64,000 nt of DNA from Arthrobacter alpinus (lineage in GTDB: Bacteria; Actinomycetota; Actinomycetes; Actinomycetales; Micrococcaceae), in NCBI RefSeq assembly GCF_900105965.1, contig NZ_FNTV01000001.1:1054001-1118000 (forward strand), read 5' to 3'. Each line of letters starts with the position of its first letter. Positions within the stretch are counted from its first letter, which is position 1. This document shows positions 51,253 to 59,139 of this stretch, piece by piece. Under the pieces are notes generated by a model. It saw only the letters and a list, made by a program, of their open reading frames with translations, searched no databases and was not told where the DNA came from. A program made the translations under genes and the position numbers.

Positions 51253-51658
51253 GTCCGGCTCACCAAGCTGGAGATCAAGCATTGTGTCATCGAAGGTGAC
51301 ACCTTAGACCTTGCTTTCCCATACCCGTCAGAGCATCACTTGGCCGAGCGAAACTTGCCCGCGATCTGGGCTAACTACCGTGAACTTGGCTACCGGAGGA
51401 TGATCTACACGAACACGGTTAGCGTCCGATTCACCCAAGAATTAGCGACAGCCATGGGAGATAGCCCGAGAATCAACGCCGTACTATTGACAGCCAACGA
51501 CGAGACAAGTTCAGCCCGTTTACGTGGGTGCAGCCAGGGAACTTGAGCTGGCAACGCCACAGTGGGTTCATCGATGTTCCGCGGACAAACGCAGTGTCCA
51601 GGGCATCGCCGCCGAAATCCTGTCTCTCACCGGATGGGCTGCTAATCAGCAGCGATAA
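51253..51658 (+). pseudogene. decayed P-loop nucleotide kinase-like gene
   Basis: The remaining frame reads CVIEGDTLDLAFPYPSEH, then LAERNLPAIWANYRELGYRR and MIYTNTVSVRF, and after a frame change near 51520 VYVGAARELELATPQWVHRC ... AAEILSLTGW. This matches the middle and end of small P-loop kinases, and the segment IWANYRELGYRRMIYTN resembles AVWQNYRATGIRNLVVS of the intact gene at 61383. The N-terminal P-loop is gone (stop at 51250-51252), so it is not functional. Confidence 0.65.
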
Positions 51659-51873
51659 GGAATTCTCTCTTGGCATTCCGCAATGACGCCTGAGCGGACA
51701 GTCCAAGATTCCAATATCGCCTTTTTGGAATCAGAAGGGACGCTTAACAATTGTTATAACTTGCCTTGACGGAGAGAGGCCCCGGAGCCAACGGAATCAT
51801 GCCCGAAATCCGGCTATGATCCGGACCTACCTCCGCTCCGGAGTCCTAGTTGTCAATCAGGAAACTCGAGGCA

Positions 51874-52545
51874 TCAGCGGCATTTGATCTGTTGTTGCTC
51901 GACTCGACCAGCTCCGGTGGTCCCTGAAAAGGCGACTCCTCCGAATTCGACGGTATGTTGCGGTGTATTTTCCTGGCGCGACCTGAAGTTAAAAGCCTCA
52001 TGGACGGTGAGTTCTCCGACATTTGAGTCCCAATCCAGTGTGTAGGAACCGGCTTCGATTGGTCGGTATCCATCGTCGGTGCTCCATGCGCCCGCCAGCT
52101 GGCCTATGCCGGCAGTACCAACGGTATATACCTCGCCCCCGCCTGCCATGAGGAAAGCGGACTCACGCACGACGAGCTGGCAGCCGTCCTGGCCACGGGG
52201 ATCGAGCATGAAGTTATGCATACCCATATCGGCAAACGCACCCATTGAACTGCCCACCCCGACGGCGGCCACCAGTAAAAAAGTGACGATGGGGCGCGTC
52301 CAGCCCCATATTCCACCATTCGCACTGTCACTTCGACGTCTCTTGGCGCGGACCCACAGGAGTACCAGCGAGGCCACAAGTATCACGCAACTGACGATCC
52401 AGGTGCGGACGACATGCGAACCAATGACCAGGATCCATCCGTTGAATAAGGCTGTGACGACCCCGAGCCCGAGCAACAAGCAACAAATACTGGGCAAGTC
52501 CGCAAGAAATTTTGCTGACTGGTTCAGTTGCTCTTTGGTGTCCAC
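51874..52545 (-). CDS. membrane protein of unknown function
   Basis: 223 residues with a GTG start; TAGACT is six bases upstream. Three helices in the first half (ICCLLLGLGVVTALFNGWILVIG, WIVSCVILVASLVLLWV, PIVTFLLVAAVGVGSSMGAF) and an extracytoplasmic C-terminal ~115 residues with Trp/Gly-rich strands (YTLDWDSNVGELTVHEAF). No family recognised. Confidence 0.62.
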   Translation of the reverse strand: MDTKEQLNQSAKFLADLPSICCLLLGLGVVTALFNGWILVIGSHVVRTWIVSCVILVASLVLLWVRAKRRRSDSANGGIWGWTRPIVTFLLVAAVGVGSSMGAFADMGMHNFMLDPRGQDGCQLVVRESAFLMAGGGEVYTVGTAGIGQLAGAWSTDDGYRPIEAGSYTLDWDSNVGELTVHEAFNFRSRQENTPQHTVEFGGVAFSGTTGAGRVEQQQIKCR

Positions 52546-52696
52546 AGATGGAGTCTATCGGGGTAGAGAGGACTCCTGCCGGAGTGGAAGTGATCTGAAA
52601 CGGGTCAGGCCAGGACGCCTCGTACACCGTCTCGAAGGTGAGGCGGCATCGCTTGGCCCGCACCCCCTGATAGATGCTGCGCCAGCAGCAGGGGTT

Positions 52697-52723
52697 CGCA
52701 GGGGAACGTTTACCGGACACCGT
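52697..52723 (+). repeat. dispersed hairpin repeat, copy 5
   Basis: CGCAGGGGAACGTTTACCGG then ACACCGT; close to the consensus. Confidence 0.65.
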
Positions 52724-52760
52724 GGACATCCATGGCAACCGTGTGACTACTATGGGCGAC

Positions 52761-53315
52761 ATGAGGTCTTGGATGAAGAAGCATCCGGTCGTTGTTGGTT
52801 GCATATGCGTGATTGTCGTTTTTGTCATTCAACTGACACTTCTGGTGGTTTGGCATAAGCCGTTAAAAGAGGCCGCACTGCAGGCATCCTTATGGACCGG
52901 TTTCATGGCGCTTTGGTGGTTTATCCCCCAGGGTATGCGACGACGGACAGCTCGTAACTTGGAAGCGAAAGGCCAATTCTTGGCCTACATTCGATACCCT
53001 CAAGCCCGCCCAGGATCTTTAGATTCTATCTGGGACCAAGGAATTCTCACCCCAAGTTTGGGAGCATTTAGATTTCAGCCCGCGCTTTACGACACCCTTG
53101 AGCCCTCCGGGGGTGCCAGAACGTTCACTGTTGTAGAAGTGTCTCGGGTACTCAGGAAACTCAAGAGGCACGATTCAACGTACATAGGAGTTCAGGGTTG
53201 CCGAGCCACGACCGTCACCACCGACCCGGAAGTCATCGATATAGCCGCGAGTCCGGCAGCGCTTCAGAAAATCATTGACCATGTTGCCCCGCTGAGGAAG
53301 TCCGACATTCCCTAG
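52761..53315 (+). CDS. membrane protein of unknown function
   Basis: 184 residues from ATG 52761 (TACTAT seven bases before). Two helices (VVVGCICVIVVFVIQLTLLVV and ALQASLWTGFMALWWFIP), then a soluble ~115-residue domain (RYPQARPGSLDSIWDQGI ... RKLKRHDSTYIGVQGC). The domain shape resembles small membrane-bound actinobacterial proteins without known function. Its end overlaps the convergent gene at 53272. Confidence 0.6.
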   Translation: MRSWMKKHPVVVGCICVIVVFVIQLTLLVVWHKPLKEAALQASLWTGFMALWWFIPQGMRRRTARNLEAKGQFLAYIRYPQARPGSLDSIWDQGILTPSLGAFRFQPALYDTLEPSGGARTFTVVEVSRVLRKLKRHDSTYIGVQGCRATTVTTDPEVIDIAASPAALQKIIDHVAPLRKSDIP

Positions 53316-53637
53316 AACGTGCCCTTTGTCGAACCTTTAACGGGACACTATCGGCGAAGCTATCTCCAGCCGAATCCACTTCCGCAATGAAATCCTGCAA
53401 TTTGATACGCAAACGGGCAGTGAAGCCGCTGGCGCCTTCGGGCGGATAAGGCCAGAACCCCATTTCCTCGTCGTACACGACGACTCGGAGAAGCAAGTCC
53501 GCACTAACGATCGTTGATGACGTGACCGGCTCGCCTTTCGTCGACACCACATCCGAATGGGTGCGCTCGAGCTCACCCGGAGTCAAGATCGCCTCAGGCG
53601 CTGGCCGTGCCGCGAGCAAGATCTCTTCCACGATCAT
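53272..53637 (-). CDS. hypothetical protein, end altered by a repeat
   Basis: 121 residues from ATG 53637 (TATTTA six bases before). A compact beta-alpha pattern (LLLRVVVYDEEMGFWPYPPE and LRIKLQDFIAEV) looks real. The last ~20 residues are Arg/Ser-rich and are read through a dispersed hairpin repeat (53318-53350) into the convergent gene, so the natural end was probably near 53355. Function unknown. Confidence 0.5.
   Translation of the reverse strand: MIVEEILLAARPAPEAILTPGELERTHSDVVSTKGEPVTSSTIVSADLLLRVVVYDEEMGFWPYPPEGASGFTARLRIKLQDFIAEVDSAGDSFADSVPLKVRQRARSRECRTSSAGQHGQ
53318..53350 (+). repeat. dispersed hairpin repeat, copy 6
   Basis: GTGCCC and GGGACAC pair with one bulge around TTTGTCGAACCTTTAAC. 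Confidence 0.55.
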
Positions 53638-53812
53638 CATGTGTAAATACTCGCGGACACCGCAGACCTGGGCCAGAGAGGCGTCTGATCAAGGAACCTC
53701 TTGCGTTACAGCGCTTCGGGAGGCAGGAAATTGTGACACCTAAGGTCCACGTCTTAGCAGAGCGTGCGGAGATCCTGACTGATGGATTCGGAACGTCAAC
53801 GTCTGACGTTTC

Positions 53813-54040
53813 TCATCTACTTGATCGCCACTTCTTGTAGGCGCTGGGCAGGAAAATAAGGATCAAGACCACTATGGCGCTGCTCGGTACCAAGACACCC
53901 GGGTTGGGGTTGCCCGCGGACCCAAAGGCAACGAGCAGCAGGCTAACGATTCCGAGAACTAGTAGTGAGATGTGAATCCAGAACATGGCTCGCCAGAATC
54001 TCAAGTCGCTCTGTCGGCTGGCTGCTTCCCAGTCCACCAT
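53813..54040 (-). CDS. two-helix small membrane protein
   Basis: 75 residues: polar N-terminus with RQSDLRFWRAM, helices WIHISLLVLGIVSLLLVAF and VLVPSSAIVVLILIFLP, basic end YKKWRSSR. TAGGGT lies six bases before the ATG. Function unknown. Confidence 0.62.
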   Translation of the reverse strand: MVDWEAASRQSDLRFWRAMFWIHISLLVLGIVSLLLVAFGSAGNPNPGVLVPSSAIVVLILIFLPSAYKKWRSSR

Positions 54041-54082
54041 GACCCAACCCTAGAACGCCAGCAAGAATTTGGATAGCAGCGG

Positions 54083-54115
54083 AGTCCGTCCCGAAAGGGA
54101 CGTCCCGTTTAGACG
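54083..54115 (+). repeat. dispersed hairpin repeat, copy 7 (divergent)
   Basis: GTCCCGAAAGGGAC is a strong self-hairpin followed by GTCCCGTTTAGACG; related to but not identical with the consensus. Confidence 0.45.
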
Positions 54116-54194
54116 ATGCCAAATCGTCCCGCAAGCCGGTCCGGCTCCGGGCGGTTGGATCGCCAAAAGCAATGACGGCGACGGGATAAATGGT

Positions 54195-54230
54195 GCTGTC
54201 CGCAGGGGAACGCTAAGCGGGAACGCCGTT
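54195..54230 (+). repeat. dispersed hairpin repeat, copy 8
   Basis: CTGTCCGCAGGGGAACGCTA then AGCGGGAAC; only ~80 bases from copy 7. Confidence 0.65.
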
Positions 54231-54307
54231 AGGGGATGGGCTGAACTTGTATCCGCATTGAAGCCCCTGCCATGGTGCTCAATTCCCATCGCGCGCGTGT
54301 ACAGGTT

Positions 54308-54487
54308 CTAGCGGCCCGAGTCTCTGTCATTGCGACTGCGTCGAATGACAAACAGAGCCAGGGCAGTTACCGAAACGGCCAACAGGATCCAGACGGGAAT
54401 TAGCCTTGCCCAAGTGGGAGCCTCGACCAGTATCAGGACTACGTTTGCAGCTGCGAAGGCAAGCAAAAAAGCCCAAACGGCCACCAC
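54308..54487 (-). CDS. possible two-helix membrane protein, start unclear
   Basis: The frame reads VVAVWAFLLAFAAANVVLIL, then VEAPTWARLIPVWILLAVSV and a basic end. The membrane pattern is convincing, but only a GTG at 54487 can start it and the frame stays open upstream for ~60 bases without ATG, so it may be a truncated gene. Confidence 0.35.
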   Translation of the reverse strand: MVAVWAFLLAFAAANVVLILVEAPTWARLIPVWILLAVSVTALALFVIRRSRNDRDSGR

Positions 54488-54723
54488 TTGATGGGCTTTC
54501 GCTGCTGAGAATCCATAGCTAGTCCTGTCGATTCCGGGGTCGAAAGTTGAATACCTGGTGACGACGGTTCTGGCTCAGACTGTAGCAGCTGCTCTGATTA
54601 GAAATGTCTCCCACAGCCTGTGCGTCACTTTTGAGTTGTCCCTGTTGGTCGTATGCCAGAAAGGAACCCTCTACCTGAAGCACGCACCACATCGCACGGT
54701 CCCTGCCAGAGGGCAGTCGATCG

Positions 54724-55023
54724 CTAGTCTTCTTCGGGAGAGAAGCCAAACAATTTCATCATGCGAGGAACTTGGATGATCTCGTAGTCAGGTGCCCTGA
54801 AAGAAGTTTCGAACCATTTCACGAAGAATTCCAATGGCCGGCCTGCAGCTTCGGCTTCTGCCCAGGCTATCGCCTCCCTGACCTCTGACGCGTTGGATAT
54901 TTCGTACTCATCAACAGCCCGGGCGTAGCCAGGTTTAATGGGCCCAGACCAAATACGCGCCCTATATGTAGGGGCATCCGAATCTTCACCGACGTTGTGC
55001 TCGGGCATCCAGTGGACGTCCAT
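54724..55023 (-). CDS. hypothetical protein, paralogue of the 58029 gene
   Basis: 99 residues from ATG 55023, chosen because TACTGT lies six bases before it. The pattern YRARIWSGPIKPGYARAVDE ... SEVREAIAWAEAEAAGRPLE ... MMKLFGFSPEED aligns with the protein at 58029-58346 (YRVNFWVQPHPGYAWNLDAY ... VSEALRWVDEHADGRLFELF ... LVRLLGSSPN). Both appear to be one small soluble alpha/beta family. Function unknown; such lone small acidic proteins can be immunity proteins, but nothing proves it. Confidence 0.62.
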   Translation of the reverse strand: MDVHWMPEHNVGEDSDAPTYRARIWSGPIKPGYARAVDEYEISNASEVREAIAWAEAEAAGRPLEFFVKWFETSFRAPDYEIIQVPRMMKLFGFSPEED

Positions 55024-55296
55024 CCCCTCACAGTAGGGCATCTCTCGATTGACGAGAATGGATCGTGGATGAACTATGCCCACTTTTAGAAGTCGGCGGC
55101 ACAAATATCAGCACTCGTCTGCACGGCCTTACCGCCTGCGTAGGACGAACCCTTGGTCGGTCGCGATATGACTTTGGAGATTGTGAATACCGCTAGCGAT
55201 TCAGTTGAGGCGATGGGAGACGACAGTGAGGCTTCGGGGAGTGGGGGTGCGGGGCGACCCCTTCCCAGGAATTGAGGCGGCTAGTACCCTCAGCTC

Positions 55297-55587
55297 ATGG
55301 CCGAGGATGAGGTGCCCAAAAGATTACAACCGAAGATGACCCGGGGAGGCGTCCGCGTACAGTTCATTTGGTGGTCAATTTGGACAGCACTGCAATTAGT
55401 CATCATCGTCATGAAGCTGGTCTTTGAATCTGTCTGGGATCTGCCGGATTACCTGTTCGTCGCAGCAGTCATCCTAGGTTTGGTTGCATTGGGGTTCCTT
55501 TTGTATGTTCGTCATCACGACGGACATTTCTGGGATGCGGAGGACGCCACGAGAGATGATTGGGATCGGCGTGGTCGGGAACTATGA
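55297..55587 (+). CDS. two-helix small membrane protein
   Basis: 96 residues: basic N-terminus, helices FIWWSIWTALQLVIIVMKLV and YLFVAAVILGLVALGFLLYV, then a charged tail (DAEDATRDDWDRRG). TACCCT lies six bases before the ATG. Function unknown. Confidence 0.62.
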   Translation: MAEDEVPKRLQPKMTRGGVRVQFIWWSIWTALQLVIIVMKLVFESVWDLPDYLFVAAVILGLVALGFLLYVRHHDGHFWDAEDATRDDWDRRGREL

Positions 55588-56160
55588 CCTAACAGAACCA
55601 CTGTGACCGGCTGTCTAGCTTTTGCCCAGCAGCCCGCAGTGTGGGCGCGAACTCTTACTCTGCGCGCATAACGTTCTTGCAAGCCGATCTGGCACCGGCA
55701 GTTGTATCGACTGATCTGCGGTTTTCAACGCTAAATGTCGCAATCCCAAACGCAATGACTCTCGGTTGACACTGTTTCGCAGGGGAACCTTATCCGGGAC
55801 AGCGTTGGCGCTTAGTCACTACATCGGGGGTCTGTGAATTGAAACGGTTCTTGGTTTTCCGAAATATGACCCGATCGGCGATCTGAATACGGACCACCAA
55901 CTGTGTTAGCGACTAGTTTGTGCCCGTGTTTTGACTTCCCCTCGATGTGGACGGCTTTCCTGTCTCCCCGTGGCCGGATGCACGGCACGTTATGTTGGCA
56001 AATCGGTGGTGCCGCTTTTGAGAAGAATCCAGTGGCGACGGCACCGGCCTCCATGCAGTGTCCGAGCTCCTCGGTAGGGTGGAATATGACTTGAATTTGG
56101 TCACGGGGCATTACTGATTGGTGTGCACTGACAAGCCAGAGCGTCGTTTGGGGGTTCATT
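55588..56160. other. intergenic region with one dispersed repeat
   Basis: No supported gene. A minus-strand frame at 55812-56111 (MPRDQIQVIFHPTEELGHCM ...) has no start signal. Copy 9 of the hairpin repeat is at 55771-55808. Confidence 0.5.
55771..55808 (+). repeat. dispersed hairpin repeat, copy 9
   Basis: CTGTTTCGCAGGGGAACCTT then ATCCGGGACAG; ends CTGT and ACAG pair. Confidence 0.65.
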
Positions 56161-57894
56161 TTGGACGAGCAGTTGGCACGGGCATTGGACCGTCACAGGG
56201 ATGCCGTGGATCAGGCAATTCGCTCGGCAGGGTTGAACTGGGCCGACTGGCCCAACGTCGTTGCGGACGCACCCCTGACCTCCGAAATTCGACTGTCGGC
56301 CTTGCAATTCATCCTTTCTGCCGCGGACCGCGGGACAAGTAGCAATATTATCGACAGAGTTCGCAGGCGGCGGCTCCCGTGGAGCGCTGAAACGGCAACC
56401 CTGGCTTTGCGGATCGTTGCCGAGGAGCAAGGTTTCGAAGGGCAGCTCTGCCTGGTGGCGCTCCGCGGTGCCGAACAAGTGTGTTTGGCTGGCGGGGCCA
56501 CCGAAGAATTGCTTGCCAGTGTAAGAGAGCTCAGAGCGGTTCTCGGCCGCCGTCAGTCGTCGTTGGAGAACCTCGGGCCCTTGGACGCCTGGCAGTTGCC
56601 CGAGACAGTGGCTTTCATCGAGAGGGTATCGGCGGCGGCAACACACCCCGACCTTCTGGACCTTTCCGTTGTACGCGATGGAGACTCTTGGGGACCGCGT
56701 GCCAAAGAGGCAGCCTCCGCATATCCGGCCAGTGACGTTGCCGCGATTGTTAGATCGTTGACGTCACGGGGACCGGCCAAGCCATCGAAGAAGTGGCTTC
56801 GGGAGGTAGCCGTTGCCTTGGAATCTCCAGGGGCTTGTGAGCTGTTGGGTTCGTGGCTCAAACTGGCTGCAGACGCTGACATTGTGCCTCCGGATGACCA
56901 TGCCTCCCATGGCTTTGCTGGAGCCATGCTTTTTGCGCACGGCAATGACGACGTCGTTAGGGCATCGGTGTTCGCGGTCCAACTGTTGGCTGATGAGCAG
57001 TGGATGTCCAAAGTTCTGGGAGTTATTGCCCGACGGGCGGCAGCCAGCAGCGGTGTTCCCGGGATGACCGGGGCGCTCTCGTTGGGTGTGGCAACGGCGG
57101 CCGTTGAATCGTTGGCCGTTCGAAATGGTGCTGGTGACACGGTTGTATTGCGGGAACTCTTGGAGGATCTAAGCCGTCGGGACTTGATCCGTAGGGTTGG
57201 CAAGCACCTAGGGTTGGCCGAGGAGGAAATCTCCCGGCGAGACAACACAGTGCGTTTGGCCAAAGCGACTGCCGTTAGGCGCAGGGCCGATCCGGCCAAT
57301 CGCGAAGCTAGGTCGTCATTGGACGCGTTGATAAGGCGGTATCTTGCCCCGATATTGAAGCAACACGGATTCACCGGCCAAGGGCGTACTTTCCGGCGCG
57401 AGTTTACCGACAGGGTTGATGTCATTGCTTTGGGGTCAGTGGGACTTGATCAACTTAGAGTCGAATACGGATCCCGTTTTGCTACGAGTTGGCCCTCATT
57501 TAACGCCGATGTGATAGTCGGGTCCGTCCTGGACATCAGGATTTCCGAGTACCACGGCGTTTCCCAACCTGAAATCGATACCGTGGCGTTGAGGTTAGCC
57601 ACGCACATCATTCCATTCATGGATTCCATGGGACGCTATGAACTTGTAGCCGCTCTCGCGGAGCACCGGGCCGGCGTTCCCGAGGGGGCCAAATTAGAAA
57701 TCGGAGCGCACAGCTCCGAGTCCTGGGGGTTTCTTGGCCTCTACGCTTTGTCAGTTGGTGACCGGAGCAGAGCCATAATTCTCCTGACCCGACAATGCGA
57801 CTTCATACAAAGGCTTTCTGAAACACAACACCCATGTGGGGAAGAACTAGGGATGTGGCGGGCACGACTCAACGAAGCAAAAGACAGTGACTAA
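56161..57894 (+). CDS. large HEAT-like protein with C-terminal DUF4304-like domain
   Basis: 577 residues with a TTG start behind TTGGGGGTT; no in-frame ATG precedes it. Residues 1-370 are helical with short repeating hydrophobic units, like HEAT/armadillo repeats. From ~375 to ~480, the segment SLDALIRRYLAPILKQHGFT, then GRTFRRE, VDVIALGSVGLDQLRVEYG follows the DUF4304 pattern (LkpxLkxxGF ... FRR ... hydrophobic strand). The last ~100 residues are helical (ELVAALAEHRAGVPEGAKLE). No signal peptide. The role is unknown; DUF4304 proteins are scattered in mobile regions. The largest gene of the accessory region. Confidence 0.65.
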   Translation: MDEQLARALDRHRDAVDQAIRSAGLNWADWPNVVADAPLTSEIRLSALQFILSAADRGTSSNIIDRVRRRRLPWSAETATLALRIVAEEQGFEGQLCLVALRGAEQVCLAGGATEELLASVRELRAVLGRRQSSLENLGPLDAWQLPETVAFIERVSAAATHPDLLDLSVVRDGDSWGPRAKEAASAYPASDVAAIVRSLTSRGPAKPSKKWLREVAVALESPGACELLGSWLKLAADADIVPPDDHASHGFAGAMLFAHGNDDVVRASVFAVQLLADEQWMSKVLGVIARRAAASSGVPGMTGALSLGVATAAVESLAVRNGAGDTVVLRELLEDLSRRDLIRRVGKHLGLAEEEISRRDNTVRLAKATAVRRRADPANREARSSLDALIRRYLAPILKQHGFTGQGRTFRREFTDRVDVIALGSVGLDQLRVEYGSRFATSWPSFNADVIVGSVLDIRISEYHGVSQPEIDTVALRLATHIIPFMDSMGRYELVAALAEHRAGVPEGAKLEIGAHSSESWGFLGLYALSVGDRSRAIILLTRQCDFIQRLSETQHPCGEELGMWRARLNEAKDSD

Positions 57895-57915
57895 TAGCCT
57901 CGGTTGGTGGCAAAT

Positions 57916-57951
57916 CGCAGCCCTCATAGGAACCCTTACCGGGCACTGTTC
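57916..57951 (+). repeat. dispersed hairpin repeat, copy 10 (divergent)
   Basis: CATAGGAACCCTTACCGGGC then ACTGTT, matching the consensus core except one C for A. Confidence 0.5.
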
Positions 57952-58028
57952 TTCCGCTCCCATGGATGAGCGGCACAACTCCGGGTATGCCCTGTGAAAT
58001 TGCGACACGGAATTGTAGGTTGATGAAC

Positions 58029-58346
58029 ATGCGCGCCATCCAAACAGATCACGCAGAGCCACGCTACTCCGAGGATTTCCCCTGCTATCGCGTCAACTTT
58101 TGGGTACAACCGCATCCCGGCTATGCGTGGAACTTAGACGCCTATGCGCTGCTTGGGGTCATGGACGTGTCCGAGGCGCTCCGGTGGGTAGACGAGCACG
58201 CGGACGGGCGCCTGTTCGAGCTATTTGCAGAGACGGACCTTGAGCCCGAGGGGTCATTTGGGACTCCGCGAAAAACTGGGCTCGTCCGCCTGCTAGGAAG
58301 CAGTCCCAATGCCGGTGAAACGGTTGAGATTATCCTCTTTCGATAA
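58029..58346 (+). CDS. hypothetical protein, paralogue of the 54724 gene
   Basis: 105 residues from ATG 58029; TAGGTT lies seven bases before it. The frame opens upstream, but the first ~20 codons there lie in an untranslated-looking stretch. Pattern YRVNFWVQPHPGYAWNLDAY, VSEALRWVDEHADGRLFELF, LVRLLGSSPNAGETVEIILF shared with the 54724 gene. Function unknown. Confidence 0.65.
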   Translation: MRAIQTDHAEPRYSEDFPCYRVNFWVQPHPGYAWNLDAYALLGVMDVSEALRWVDEHADGRLFELFAETDLEPEGSFGTPRKTGLVRLLGSSPNAGETVEIILFR

Positions 58347-58470
58347 ACATAATCGACCGTCGATCTGGAGGATCCACTCACCTTGTACGCCGGATATTCC
58401 TCGCCACTTTGCCGTCGCTTGTTGTGAGTCGCAGTGGGAAATGTTCCATCTCCTTAGGGCATTCCTATCG

Positions 58471-58512
58471 ACCTGTCCTCTTCCAAAGGGGAACGGCATG
58501 CGGGACACTAGT
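58471..58512 (+). repeat. dispersed hairpin repeat, copy 11
   Basis: CTGTCC then AAAGGGGAACGGCATGCGGG, ACA; CTGTCC/GGGACA stem. Confidence 0.6.
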
Positions 58513-58562
58513 GCGCCAGTTGCACGACGGGAACGGTGGCAGTGTTTCGTGACTGCCAACGA

Positions 58563-58598
58563 TTGACTGTTTGATATCAAACAGTTAGAGTTCTAACT
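58563..58598 (+). promoter_or_regulatory. promoter and twin palindromes of the marR-MATE operon
   Basis: TTGACT, 17 bases, TAGAGT, then seven bases to the ATG: an almost ideal leaderless promoter. The spacer holds the perfect palindrome TTTGATATCAAA, and AGTTAGAGTTCTAACT overlaps the -10 and the start, together a likely MarR operator for autorepression. Confidence 0.75.
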
Positions 58599-59042
58599 AT
58601 GGATGAATTGCACGCACCCCCCTCCACCAGTCTCGACCTGTTTCGATGGGTTGGATGGGCATTGATGAAGGCGGGCGAAGACTGGATCCGTGAGCGGGAG
58701 CTTAGCCACGCGCAGAGTTTCGTCTTGGGCTATCTTGTGCAGAATCCGGGCGCCATTCAGCGTGATATTGCAAAGGTCTCCCGGACGACGGCGGCTAGTG
58801 TTTCGAGCCTTTTGCGGGGGCTTGAGGCCCGTGGACTCATCGAGCGCCGGAGCGAGATCGCCAATGAACGCAGCAAGAACGTCTATGCCACACCCGCTGG
58901 AGCAGCGCTGATCAGCGGTTTCGAGGCGGCGATGGCTGCCGCCGAGCAGATGATCCTTGCTCCCTTGGACCAGTCAGAGCAAGCCACGCTTCACTCCCTG
59001 TTGAGCAAGATCACGGACGAGCTGCCGCGGCCCACCAGGTAG
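58599..59042 (+). CDS. MarR family transcriptional regulator
   Basis: 147 residues. Winged helix: LSHAQSFVLGYLVQNPGAIQ, then RDIAKVSRTTAASVSSLLRG and LEARGLIERRSEIANERSKN, a typical MarR pattern; helices at both ends for dimerisation. It is followed after 97 bases by a MATE exporter, so it likely represses both and responds to a ligand. The promoter has two palindromes (58563-58598). Confidence 0.9.
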   Translation: MDELHAPPSTSLDLFRWVGWALMKAGEDWIRERELSHAQSFVLGYLVQNPGAIQRDIAKVSRTTAASVSSLLRGLEARGLIERRSEIANERSKNVYATPAGAALISGFEAAMAAAEQMILAPLDQSEQATLHSLLSKITDELPRPTR

Positions 59043-59139
59043 CAGCCGGGGGCGCACCAGCCCCACATATCCACACAAATTCTTAGCCGTGCCGGCGATC
59101 GTCGGTGCGCGCTCGACCCTGCCCGGAAAGGGGACAGCA

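Noticed and set aside
54519..54749. Minus-strand 76-codon frame next to the 54724 gene
   Set aside because: Overlaps the end of a better supported gene, no start signal, no family pattern.
55812..56111. Minus-strand frame MPRDQIQVIFHPTEE ...
   Set aside because: No ribosome site and no TANNNT box before any start; composition not clearly protein-like.
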